Shown here: positions 1 to 7,455 of the stretch, in pieces | Layout of the letters: each line of letters starts with the position of its first letter | How positions within the stretch are numbered: position 1 is the stretch's first letter | From: CAIKZJ01 sp964626015 | GTDB taxonomy: Bacteria > Bacteroidota > Ignavibacteria > Tepidaquicellales > Tepidaquicellaceae | Direction: 5' to 3' | Assembly (NCBI GenBank): GCA_964626015.1 | Contig: CAZVCC010000044.1 | Span: forward strand, 1 to 27,849 | DNA: 27,849 nt | The notes under the pieces: model-generated | Databases searched by the model: none | Told to the model about the DNA's origin: nothing | The model's input: the letters and a program-made list of their open reading frames with translations, nothing else | Program-made: the position numbers and the translations under genes

Positions 1-53
1 ATGAGTGGTCAATTTTAAGCGAAATCTTGGTCAGATTTTAGACGAAATTAACA
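1..53. mobile_element. Probable terminus of an IS21-type insertion sequence (rest lies outside the window)
   Basis: Two imperfect 22-bp direct repeats, each beginning TGGTCA (about 6-27 and 28-49), sit back to back and are followed by ATTAACA ending at 53. Tandem TGGTCA-type repeats close to a terminus ending in CA resemble the multiply repeated ends of IS21-family elements (from memory of the family, not a search). The open reading frame of the neighbouring propeller lipoprotein runs into this sequence and stops inside it, which supports a junction near 53/54. No transposase is visible, so the family call is an inference. Confidence 0.5.
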
Positions 54-493
54 CCATAATCGGTCCCAGCATACACTGTTGTTCCATTTATTGCTAATGC
101 TCTTGTCACCTTGTTTAGACTGGTTAAATTCCAATTGTTTCCACTATTGGATGAACGGTATAATCCCTGTGATGTGCCGGCAAATAGATAGTTTGCAGAA
201 ACAGCTAATGAATATACACTTATATCATAAAAAATGGCTTTAGTCCAGCTTGTTGAATTATTGGTTGTTATATAGATTCCCCCGTTGTTTGGATTAGAAG
301 TCGATATTCCTGCGTATATATCAGGTCCGTTTATTATCATTGAACTTACATCTCCATAAAAAACTGTGCCCGATTTTATCCATCTAGTTTCGTCAACAAC
401 CGTTGAGTTATTAATAATACTATCATCATTTTTACAACCTACAACTAAGATTGAAAAATAAATCCAAATAGCAGTTACTAATATTTTTTTCAT
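38..493 (-). pseudogene. Propeller-repeat lipoprotein, 3' end cut off by the insertion sequence end
   Basis: The 151-residue product starts with a lipoprotein signal peptide and a lipobox (VVGC, acylated Cys20). It then carries sortilin/BNR-like blades with the pattern TxNNxxSW, xxLFAGTSQGLYRSSNSGNNW and VYAGTDYGV. It resembles the N-terminal half of the neighbouring 513-1697 protein. After GTDYG the frame reads only V-N-F-V-stop, and those last codons come from the presumed insertion-sequence end at 1-53. The blade set and any sorting domain are therefore missing. The start is 19 bp after the stop of the upstream gene, so the two were probably co-transcribed. The original protein was likely a surface or outer-membrane-anchored propeller of unknown ligand. 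It may still be expressed as a short lipoprotein. Confidence 0.7.
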
Positions 494-512
494 AATAATT
501 ATATATATTTAA

Positions 513-1697
513 TTATTTTAAAAGCATCATCTTTCTAGTCTCGCTGTAACCATCTGTCACCATTCTGTAAAAATATACTCCGCTCGGATAAGCCTTTGCA
601 TCCCAGTCAGTCTGATATGTTCCTGCCTTCATCCTCTCATTCACAAGCACCGAAACCTCTTTGCCTGCCACATCAAAAACAGTAATCTTCACGCCCGTAC
701 TCTTAGGTATCGCAAATTTAATATTTGTAACCGGGTTAAATGGATTAGGATAGTTCTGAGAAACATAAAAATTATTTGGCATTTCCAAACTAATAGTTTT
801 TGTGCTTGTTATTAATTCTGAAAGCAGTCTTTTCCATACAGAAGAGTTCCATCTTGCTGCAAATATGTAATTATTAGTAATTATTAAAGCCATAACATCT
901 GAAATCCCAGTTAACCCTTCATTTATCTGTAGCCATACCCCTCCGTTATTGGTTGAAAGGTAAACACCGCTATTTGTTCCTGCAAATACATTCTCGTTTA
1001 TACATAAAAGAGAATAAACTTCTTTATTATTTAAAGTAGTTTGATTCCAATTTAGACCATTATTAGTAGATAAGTAAACACCTGATGGCGATGTGCCTGC
1101 AAATATCCCATAATTATTCTTTCCTAAACTTGTTACATTTTTGTTGTTTAAAGTAGTTTGATTCCAATTCAAGCCATTATTTGTTGAAGTATACAATCCG
1201 GTTGGACTATAATTCCCTGTACCAGCAAAGAGTATGCCATTAGAATATAGTAAAGAATAGACATAAAAATCATTTAGCGATCGAGTCCAATTAACACCAT
1301 TATTTGATGAGCGGATAACTCCTGAATCAGTCCCAGCAAAAATAAATGAACCATTATCACAAATTGAACGCACTATTCTATTAGTAAGTGAGGTCGGCGA
1401 CCAAGTTAATCCATTATTGACTGATGTATAAATACCAGTTTGAGCCCCCATGTATATAGTGCTTGATATTTCTCTTAAACAATAAACATCGAGAACAGTA
1501 GTTGAGGATGGATTCCATGATGTTCCGAAATTTGTCGATCGATATACTCCTTCTGTTGTTCCCGTTAAAATGATATTTGCATTAACTAAAAAGGAAGAAG
1601 CAAATTTATCTGTCCCCATACCGCTTGAACTTTGTACCCATTGTGCATTTAGGTTTAATGCAAGAAGCAATAATATTGAAGTAAATAATTTTTTCAT
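513..1697 (-). CDS. Secreted beta-propeller (sortilin/BNR-like) protein with T9SS sorting domain
   Basis: The 394-residue protein has an N-terminal signal peptide (MKKLFTSILLLLALNLNAQ). About seven blades of roughly 40 residues follow, each with a GVYxSTNNGxxW-type turn. The C-terminal 85 residues form a type A T9SS sorting domain: NYPNPFNP at about residue 313, the VFDVAGKE strand, then GVYFYRM and a terminal KMMLLK. Such proteins are exported by Sec and then by T9SS to the surface or medium; the ligand is unknown. Two adjacent blades are nearly identical at DNA level (1021-1080 against 1141-1200, exactly 120 bp apart), which points to recent blade duplication. It lies directly upstream of the truncated lipoprotein and is probably in one transcript with it. 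Confidence 0.85.
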   Translation of the reverse strand: MKKLFTSILLLLALNLNAQWVQSSSGMGTDKFASSFLVNANIILTGTTEGVYRSTNFGTSWNPSSTTVLDVYCLREISSTIYMGAQTGIYTSVNNGLTWSPTSLTNRIVRSICDNGSFIFAGTDSGVIRSSNNGVNWTRSLNDFYVYSLLYSNGILFAGTGNYSPTGLYTSTNNGLNWNQTTLNNKNVTSLGKNNYGIFAGTSPSGVYLSTNNGLNWNQTTLNNKEVYSLLCINENVFAGTNSGVYLSTNNGGVWLQINEGLTGISDVMALIITNNYIFAARWNSSVWKRLLSELITSTKTISLEMPNNFYVSQNYPNPFNPVTNIKFAIPKSTGVKITVFDVAGKEVSVLVNERMKAGTYQTDWDAKAYPSGVYFYRMVTDGYSETRKMMLLK

Positions 1698-1942
1698 AAC
1701 ATTATTTTTAAATTATTAAGATATAAATTCTTTAAGTCTATTATAAATATTTATTTAATTGCCTTGCAAGTTTTTTAATATCATGACGTTAATACTATTA
1801 TTGTTGCAGCAATAAACTCCTTTCATACCACATAAATTACAATAATATTCACTCAAAAACTCTAAAGTAAATAAACTTTATCTGTTTATTCTATCATATG
1901 TTAATCCTTTATTAATAGCAATTCCCCTTAGTTCCATTTTTC

Positions 1943-4138
1943 CTATGGCATTAAATAAGATCTTTTGTAATAAGATATCATGTTGTTATACGTAATCTTG
2001 AATGTAATATTACATAATGTACCCGAAGGTATTGAATTACCGCATGGCCACTCTACCGATATCGAATAAGAGTTTAATAAAATACTATGTATTTTTTCAT
2101 AGAAATTATTTAGACTTGAAGAGCATGAACCGTCCGGTTTTGCCCAGAAAAAAAATCCTCCTGTTGTATCTGCAATGTTCCTCATATCCTTTGCAAGTGA
2201 ATTTGCTGTATCGGAATATAAAAATATTGAATTTACAGGTGTTGCATTAATCAGAGCGGTATTTATCATAGTTGCTCTTGATATTGAAGATGCATTCTCA
2301 CCTCCGTCTGTTAACGCAATGACTGATTTAACAAACTGGTTTGAGTTTATTGGAAAAAAATCGGTTGTTCCTTTGTATATAGACTGATACAAAGCAGTAC
2401 TTCCGCCCAGACTAAAATTGCTGTCAACAGCGTTGATAAGAAGAGTTTTATTGTTTGTAAATGGCTGAGCAACAATAACCATATCATCGAATTTAATAAT
2501 TTCGGACTGGTCATTTGAACCCATAGCGTTAATGTATGTTTTCACGCCATCTTCCATACACTGAATCTGTGAAGAACCCATGCTTCCGCTGTAATCCATT
2601 GTTATTGCTCCAGCAACATTCTTTCCTGTTCCCAAATTTGCTGCAACTGTCACATTTCCAATGCATGAATTGTTAGAACTGCTCAAAGTTGCTGTAATGT
2701 TGCTGGATTGCAGCCCTATTATCGGATTGTGATTATTATCTTTAACAAAGAAATTTCCACTAACAAATTGTTTGTTTGTTGGAATTACAGAAAACCCGGA
2801 GTATATATTAGTTGTTATTTGGGGAGTAGAGAAACTCCATACTGGTCCTGTTGTTGTCGCATTAAACATATCCTTTGCAATTATTCTCCAATAGTAAATA
2901 CTTGAGGTTGTAAGTCCGATTATTTTGTAATTTGTATTGCTGATATTACTCGTGAATAATGGCGGGGGATTATTAGTCCCAAAATACAAATCATATTTGA
3001 CTATATCGCCGGGATCAGGATCTCCTCCTGCCCAACTAATTGTAATAGAATCGCTTTGTATTATTTGCCCATCTTGCGGGAAAGGATTATTAGGTGTATT
3101 TGGTATATTATTTCCAAAAGTTGAAGGAGGCCAATTAGGTGGTTTCCCCGTTTCCCAATTCCCTTGTGGGTTCCCTAAAGTTTGCCAACCTGTATTTCCT
3201 GCCCAGGAATATTGTAAAGGATTAGTTACCTGAACAAGAACATCAAATGAATTTGTAGTGAGTGCTTCATTATATTTTTTCCTGCTGACATAAAATCTGT
3301 ATACACCCTGTGGCAAAACCGCATAAACTGCATTTGAAGATGTATTACTAATCCCTGATGGAGTAGATGAAAATACTTGTCCGACTAAATTGTTAATGTA
3401 CCAGTTATGTTGTGTGTTATCTGCAAGTATTGCAGATTTTATTGTTAAGGTATACCAATAAGTATTATCCGTAATATCAAACTTTATTCCGCCTTGTGAA
3501 GGTAAATTTGCTATATTAAAATCTTTATCCTTTGAATAAGATTTTCGTTCATTAATATCTGATTTTATATTTTTTGAATCATTGTCTATGATATTATTTG
3601 AATATACTAACACAAAATAACCTAACTTTAGCACATCAATCCCTATCTTCTTTTTTGAATCAAACTCAGATAATGGCACTCTCTTCCATTTTGAAGAATC
3701 TTCATAATAATGTAAAATACATAATCCTTCAGGATTAGATTCATTAATTGCAGGGAATTTTATATGAACTGGATGATTTAAAAACGCATTATCGGGAGTT
3801 ATTTTTATAAATTGTGACCCTGGTAATAAATTGCCTAAAGTTACATCAATCGGAATCGGTGGAATTACGCCTACCTCAATCTTAAATGTAACTTCTCCGG
3901 GTGATCCATTTGATTTAAAAGGAATTGTATAAGGTAAAATATGCAACTCAAAATTTTGATAGCTGATGGAACCTCCTTCCAACGTGTTCAATCTAATAGT
4001 ATCTGAAGTCATGGTAACAGAAGGTGTTCCTACAATATTAGATCCATCATCAGCACAACTTGGGAAAAATAAAAATGCAATTGTAACTGCAAACAAACAT
4101 ATAAATAAATAAGTAACAGATGGGAATCTTTTAATCAT
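1943..4138 (-). CDS. Large lipoprotein with fibronectin-like and von Willebrand A domains
   Basis: The 731-residue product begins with a hydrophobic signal and a lipobox (FFPSC, Cys28), so it is probably membrane-anchored. Residues about 40-190 form a beta-rich region of unknown family. Residues about 345-440 look like a fibronectin type III module (GGDPDPGDIVKYDLYFG, YYWRIIAKD). A VWA domain follows from about 490 to 690, with an intact metal-ion-dependent adhesion site: DYSGS near 512-516, the Thr of GGSTALYQS, and the Asp of LTDGGE near 609. VWA domains of this type bind proteins through a divalent cation. No T9SS tail is present and no enzymatic motif was seen. The upstream flank holds a decayed sorting-domain relic on the same strand. 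The partner and role are unknown. Confidence 0.8.
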   Translation of the reverse strand: MIKRFPSVTYLFICLFAVTIAFLFFPSCADDGSNIVGTPSVTMTSDTIRLNTLEGGSISYQNFELHILPYTIPFKSNGSPGEVTFKIEVGVIPPIPIDVTLGNLLPGSQFIKITPDNAFLNHPVHIKFPAINESNPEGLCILHYYEDSSKWKRVPLSEFDSKKKIGIDVLKLGYFVLVYSNNIIDNDSKNIKSDINERKSYSKDKDFNIANLPSQGGIKFDITDNTYWYTLTIKSAILADNTQHNWYINNLVGQVFSSTPSGISNTSSNAVYAVLPQGVYRFYVSRKKYNEALTTNSFDVLVQVTNPLQYSWAGNTGWQTLGNPQGNWETGKPPNWPPSTFGNNIPNTPNNPFPQDGQIIQSDSITISWAGGDPDPGDIVKYDLYFGTNNPPPLFTSNISNTNYKIIGLTTSSIYYWRIIAKDMFNATTTGPVWSFSTPQITTNIYSGFSVIPTNKQFVSGNFFVKDNNHNPIIGLQSSNITATLSSSNNSCIGNVTVAANLGTGKNVAGAITMDYSGSMGSSQIQCMEDGVKTYINAMGSNDQSEIIKFDDMVIVAQPFTNNKTLLINAVDSNFSLGGSTALYQSIYKGTTDFFPINSNQFVKSVIALTDGGENASSISRATMINTALINATPVNSIFLYSDTANSLAKDMRNIADTTGGFFFWAKPDGSCSSSLNNFYEKIHSILLNSYSISVEWPCGNSIPSGTLCNITFKITYNNMISYYKRSYLMP

Positions 4139-4160
4139 AATATTTATTTTGTTTAATTAT

Positions 4161-4300
4161 TTACTTTTTAAGATTCATCTTCTTCATCACGCAAAACTCT
4201 CCATCGTGCATACTATAAAAATGTACACCAATCTAATATGCATTTGCATCCCCTTTATTCTGATTCGTTCTTGTTTGCAATATTTCCATTATGAAAGTGT
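4161..4300 (-). pseudogene. Relic of a T9SS C-terminal sorting domain
   Basis: Read leftward from about 4300 to the TAA at 4161-4163, one frame gives DANAY, a TAG stop (4233-4235), then IGVHFYSM and finally MKKMNLKK. This lines up with the end of the 513-1697 protein (DAKAYPSGVYFYRM, then RKMMLLK), residue for residue across the stop. It is therefore the decayed tail of a gene whose body has been lost, not an active gene. Similarity fades beyond about 4300. Confidence 0.65.
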
Positions 4301-4441
4301 AGATGTAAGTAAATGTAATCCTATTTATTTTTATTTTCAATAATATAATTTTTCTTGAAAACACGGAAATCCGTGCAGTCGTTTTTCTTCAAAACCTGTC
4401 CAAAAATTGTAATGATTTGATGCAAGCATCGCTTTTTTTCC

Positions 4442-4559
4442 ACTAACATTTTGTCACAAACTCCCAAATCCTAACCTGCCCCTATCCTGCCCCTAACTTG
4501 CCTCTAACTTGCCTTTAGATAGCCTTAATCACAACCCCGTTTTCTTGTGACAAATTAGT
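4442..4559. repeat. Inverted repeat enclosing about five 11-bp tandem units
   Basis: The left arm (4442-4459) and right arm (4545-4559) are inverted copies of ACTAA-TTTGTCACAA, with three extra bases in the left arm. Between them, 4472-4526 consists of five head-to-tail 11-bp units: TAACCTGCCCC, TATCCTGCCCC, TAACTTGCCTC, TAACTTGCCTT and the weaker TAGATAGCCTT. All share a GCC core at the same phase. The function is unknown; it could be a small intergenic palindromic element, a protein-binding array, or the leader of the downstream peptidase gene. Confidence 0.7.
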
Positions 4560-4667
4560 CAATTTTATTTTCTGAAACATAAATTTTCTGATTACGTACC
4601 TAAATTAAACCGCCGCTTTTTATGGACGGAGAAGAAAGATTTTGAAAAACAATTTAAACAAACAGTT

Positions 4668-6659
4668 ATGAAAAAGTTAATACTTTTTATTCTGGTTTCC
4701 CTTGTTTCACCTGTTTTACTCTTTTCACAGATTATTTACAGCAGTAAGGTTGATTCCGTTATCAATCTTATGTCCGTTCAGAGCTTGGGCAGGTACGTTA
4801 GGGAATTGAGCGGTGATACTGTCATTGCTATAGGAGGCGCACCCTATGGGATTTATTCCCGTCACGCAAGCTCGCCGAGCAATCAGATGGCGGCTCAGTA
4901 TATTTATGAAAAGTTTCAGTCCTTTGGTTTGCAGGTGAGATATCAGGCAAACAATTCACATAACGTGAATGTCATCGCAAGGAAAACGGGTTATCTGCAT
5001 CCCGAAATTAAGGTGCTTATCGGTGCGCATTATGATAACATCAGAGCGGGTATCGGTCCGCTCGATACTATGAAGGGTTCGGATGATAACGGCTCGGGCG
5101 TTGCCGCAGTTCTTGAATCTGCAAGACTCCTTGCAAATTATAATCCTAAATACACGATTGAGTTTATTGCTTTTGATGAGGAGGAAATCGGTCTGCTCGG
5201 TGCCTACGGCTATGCTGATTCGTGCAGAACGAATCCGAATGAATTTGTATTCGGTTTGATTAATATGGATATGATTTCATGGGACGGAAATAATGACGGT
5301 CTGGTGAGAATTATGACTCATCTGCAATGCGATTATCTTGCTAACATGCTTATCAGGTCTTATTCAATGTATAATATCAACCTGACACCAACAAAAGCAT
5401 ACAATTCGGGAGGCTCTGACCATATGGCTTTCTGGAATAACGGTATCGGCGCAATTACATCGATCGAACCGGCGAGTGATTTTCTTCCAACTTATCATAC
5501 AACGGGGGATGTATTTAGTTTATTCAATATGAACTTTTTCAAAAATAATGCTAAAGCAAACCTTGCGGCTGTGCTTTCAATTGCCGATGGGTTATACTAT
5601 ATGATTAATCATCAGCCTGTCGTTTCTTCTTTCGATACAAGTGCAAGAATCGTCGAAGCAGCTATGATTTTCGGTGCACCCCTCGGTACGGGTTTGAAAG
5701 CACCGAGAGTTTATTACAAAGTCGGAAGCGGGAATTTCAATTATGTTAATGCGTACGAAATTGCAGGCGAAATGTACAGGTTCAGAATACCTGGTCAGCC
5801 CGCAGGTTCGCAGATTTCATATTACATCGCAGCTCAGGATACATCAGGTCTTTATTATACATCCTTCCCTGAAGGAGCAGCGGGTGTTAATCCACCGGGT
5901 ACAACTCCTCCGCCGCAATTGCTGAGGTATTATGTTTATTTGCATAGCTCTTATTCATCTTCAAATCAGAAGCCTATACTCGACCTTCAATCTACAAGAG
6001 ATACTATTTATGTGCCGGTGATAGGCAACATTCAGGACGTATCCGTTGACCTGAATCTGAACCACACAAACGACGGCGACTTGCAGATTTCGCTCAGTAA
6101 AGATAATAGCGTTATATATTTAAGCCAGTATAACGGAAACAACGGACAGAATTTTACAAACACTACGTTCACGGATACAGCTGCATTATCAATAACTCAG
6201 GGAACGCCTCCGTTTACGGGCGCATTCAGGCCTCAGCAGCCATTAGCCAATTTTGTGAATACGCAGACGCAGGGCAACTGGATATTAAGGATTTTTGATA
6301 AATCCACAGGCAATACAGGTACACTGCTAAACTGGAGTTTAAGAATAAAGTATTCAAGCCCAGTTTCAGTAAATAACCTTGAAAACAGTACAGCAGAAAA
6401 ATATGAACTGATGCAGAATTATCCAAATCCGTTCAATCCCGTTACTACTATAAAGTATTCAATACCCGAAAGAGCATACGTGAATCTAACCATCTTTGAT
6501 ATGCTCGGAAAGGAAATCACAAAACTTGTGAATGAGGAAAAGAATCAAGGTGTTTATACTGTTAACTTTGATGCTTCCGCACTACCGACAGGAATATATT
6601 TCTACAGAATACAAGCAGATAAATTCACTTCAACCAAAAAAATGATTCTGATTAAGTAA
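4668..6659 (+). CDS. Secreted M28-family zinc metallopeptidase with P-domain and T9SS sorting domain
   Basis: The 663-residue protein has a signal peptide (to about residue 21). An M28 aminopeptidase-type domain carries the expected co-catalytic zinc residues: His121 in GAHYDN, Asp139/Asp140 in GSDDNGSG, the EE pair Glu172-Glu173 before IGLLG, Asp201 in NMDMISWD, and His277 in YHTTGD. All ligands are present, so it should be active, most likely an exopeptidase on extracellular peptides. Residues about 435-560 match the proprotein convertase P-domain (jelly-roll; NHTNDGDLQISL, GNWILRIFD). NYPNPFNP at about 583 opens the T9SS sorting domain, which ends in KKMILIK. A hairpin terminator follows directly, so the gene is probably monocistronic. 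There is no Shine-Dalgarno before the ATG. Confidence 0.92.
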   Translation: MKKLILFILVSLVSPVLLFSQIIYSSKVDSVINLMSVQSLGRYVRELSGDTVIAIGGAPYGIYSRHASSPSNQMAAQYIYEKFQSFGLQVRYQANNSHNVNVIARKTGYLHPEIKVLIGAHYDNIRAGIGPLDTMKGSDDNGSGVAAVLESARLLANYNPKYTIEFIAFDEEEIGLLGAYGYADSCRTNPNEFVFGLINMDMISWDGNNDGLVRIMTHLQCDYLANMLIRSYSMYNINLTPTKAYNSGGSDHMAFWNNGIGAITSIEPASDFLPTYHTTGDVFSLFNMNFFKNNAKANLAAVLSIADGLYYMINHQPVVSSFDTSARIVEAAMIFGAPLGTGLKAPRVYYKVGSGNFNYVNAYEIAGEMYRFRIPGQPAGSQISYYIAAQDTSGLYYTSFPEGAAGVNPPGTTPPPQLLRYYVYLHSSYSSSNQKPILDLQSTRDTIYVPVIGNIQDVSVDLNLNHTNDGDLQISLSKDNSVIYLSQYNGNNGQNFTNTTFTDTAALSITQGTPPFTGAFRPQQPLANFVNTQTQGNWILRIFDKSTGNTGTLLNWSLRIKYSSPVSVNNLENSTAEKYELMQNYPNPFNPVTTIKYSIPERAYVNLTIFDMLGKEITKLVNEEKNQGVYTVNFDASALPTGIYFYRIQADKFTSTKKMILIK

Positions 6660-6677
6660 ATGCTCTATTTACACTCC

Positions 6678-6715
6678 GCAAAGACTCCTGCCTCCTGCGG
6701 GGGTCTTTGCTTTTT
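6678..6715 (+). terminator. Rho-independent terminator of the M28 peptidase gene
   Basis: GCAAAGACTCC (6678-6688) pairs with GGGGTCTTTGC (6700-6710) over 11 positions with one T-G wobble, and TTTTT follows at once. It begins 19 bp after the stop codon. Confidence 0.85.
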
Positions 6716-6831
6716 ATAATAGTGTCAATCCCAATAATGGAATTAAGAAACTTACTAAAAGCAAAAGAATGGCACACAGATAAACACTGAAAGAATCTGA
6801 TTCTCACAGATTTTATTTTAATATTTTAGCA

Positions 6832-6858
6832 GCAAAATTTTTTAAATGTAAATTTTGC
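6832..6858. other. Isolated perfect hairpin
   Basis: GCAAAATTT (6832-6840) and AAATTTTGC (6850-6858) form a perfect 9-bp inverted repeat with a 9-nt loop. There is no T-tract, so a terminator is unlikely. It may be chance in AT-rich DNA, an operator, or an RNA structure. Confidence 0.4.
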
Positions 6859-6926
6859 CTTCCAAAGGTCGTGCAGTAACAGGCAGGTGAAGAATACTAA
6901 GAACACAACGTCTTTCATTTATATTC

Positions 6927-7041
6927 ATTTTCAGCAATATTCAGCCATGTTCCAGCCATATTCAGCCATAGTTCAGCCTTGTTCCAGCCATATTCAGCCA
7001 TAGTTCAGCCATGAAGCAGCCTTAAGGCAGTATTAAAGCAG
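6927..7041. repeat. Array of about ten 10/11-bp CAGCC-ended units with a 32-bp super-repeat
   Basis: Units end in CAGCC and vary at their front: ATATTCAGCC, ATGTTCCAGCC, ATAGTTCAGCC, TTGTTCCAGCC, ATGAAGCAGCC, then degenerate GCAG units. The order 11-10-11 bp recurs as a 32-bp block (6947-6978 and 6979-7010, differing at one base). Like the array at 4472-4526, it keeps a near-helical period and a GCC core. It is not coding and no spacer structure is present. Confidence 0.8.
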
Positions 7042-7234
7042 TTTCTTCTAAGCTTATTGGAGGCTTAATCTCGACCTGAATTTAAAAACATTAGTGGTAG
7101 AAATTTTTCGGATTAAGAGATTATTTTATTTTTCATGTAAGATTTTTGTTAAAAAGATAAAGAAAAAGAAGAGTGTTATAATGAAGAATCGTGCATAGAG
7201 GGATTGAGGTTTAAAGAATAAGTCCGCTGGATTC

Positions 7235-7253
7235 CCTGCCTGCGGCAGGCAGG
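7235..7253. repeat. GC-rich palindrome of intergenic-repeat type
   Basis: CCTGCCTG-CGG-CAGGCAGG is a perfect 8-bp inverted repeat with a 3-nt loop in an AT-rich gap, preceded by GGATT. Such short palindromes next to ATGACAGG-like sequence recur between genes in many bacteria and behave like REP-type elements. That reading is by resemblance only. Confidence 0.6.
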
Positions 7254-7273
7254 CATCTAAGAACGTGATTGAA

Positions 7274-7386
7274 TGACAGGAAGAGAGGCGTTTCGATTTC
7301 ACAAGGCAGATGACAGGAAGAGAGGCGGTTTGATTTTCACAAGTTAGATAACAGGAAGAGAGGCAATCCGATTTTGACAAGTCAGA
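7274..7386. repeat. Three tandem copies of a 37-38 bp repeat
   Basis: Copies at 7274-7310, 7311-7348 and 7349-7386 each start with T(G/A)ACAGGAAGAGAGGC, continue with a variable six bases and GATTTT-like sequence, and end in CAAGnnAGA. They are contiguous, so this is not a CRISPR array. The minus strand stays open through them by chance, giving a Ser/Cys-rich translation that I do not take for a gene. Confidence 0.85.
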
Positions 7387-7404
7387 TATGCTGATTTTCT
7401 ACTT

Positions 7405-7412
7405 TAGATTTG
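7405..7412 (+). promoter_or_regulatory. Possible Bacteroidota-type -7 promoter element for the C69 peptidase gene
   Basis: TAGATTTG matches the TAnnTTTG -7 consensus of Bacteroidota primary sigma promoters and lies 44 bp before the ATG. The nearest TTTG upstream (7373-7376) is about 28 bp away, longer than the usual spacing. The call is weak. Confidence 0.25.
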
Positions 7413-7455
7413 TTATTTTGATTGCAATATTAACTTCTATTTAATCTTATATTAC

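Larger units (their letters stand above)
4139..4667. other. 529-bp repeat-bearing intergenic region between divergent genes
   Basis: This gap separates the leftward VWA lipoprotein gene from the rightward M28 peptidase gene. Left to right it holds the relic of a T9SS sorting domain (4161-4300), a short perfect hairpin CACGGA/TCCGTG at 4362-4375, and the inverted-repeat module with an 11-bp array (4442-4559). The last stretch before the ATG is AT-rich with no Shine-Dalgarno. I found no confident promoter match to the Bacteroidota TTTG/TAnnTTTG pattern and no intact small gene. Confidence 0.6.
6660..7455. other. 796-bp intergenic region rich in repeats
   Basis: The gap between the two peptidase genes carries no convincing gene. 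It holds the M28 gene terminator (6678-6715), an isolated hairpin (6832-6858), the 10/11-bp array (6927-7041), a GC-rich palindrome (7235-7253) and three 38-bp tandem copies (7274-7386). Between about 7045 and 7230 only AT-rich sequence is seen. A possible promoter for the C69 gene lies at 7405-7412. Confidence 0.6.

Noticed and set aside
1698..1942. Hidden small gene or RNA in the 245-bp gap
   Set aside because: Only AT-rich sequence with no sustained frame, terminator or convincing structure was seen.
4149..4343. 64-codon plus-strand open frame
   Set aside because: It lies opposite the sorting-domain relic, which explains the sequence better, and has no recognisable features.
4411..4440. 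GATG-CAAG-CATC hairpin followed by T-run as a terminator
   Set aside because: The stem is only 4 bp and no plus-strand gene precedes it, so there is nothing for it to terminate.
7126..7380. 84-codon minus-strand open frame with repeated Ser/Cys/Leu segments
   Set aside because: It is produced by reading through the 38-bp tandem repeats and the palindrome; it has no protein-like features of its own apart from an AT-driven hydrophobic tail.
7274..7386. Possible CRISPR array
   Set aside because: The three copies are contiguous with no spacers, and no cas gene is present.
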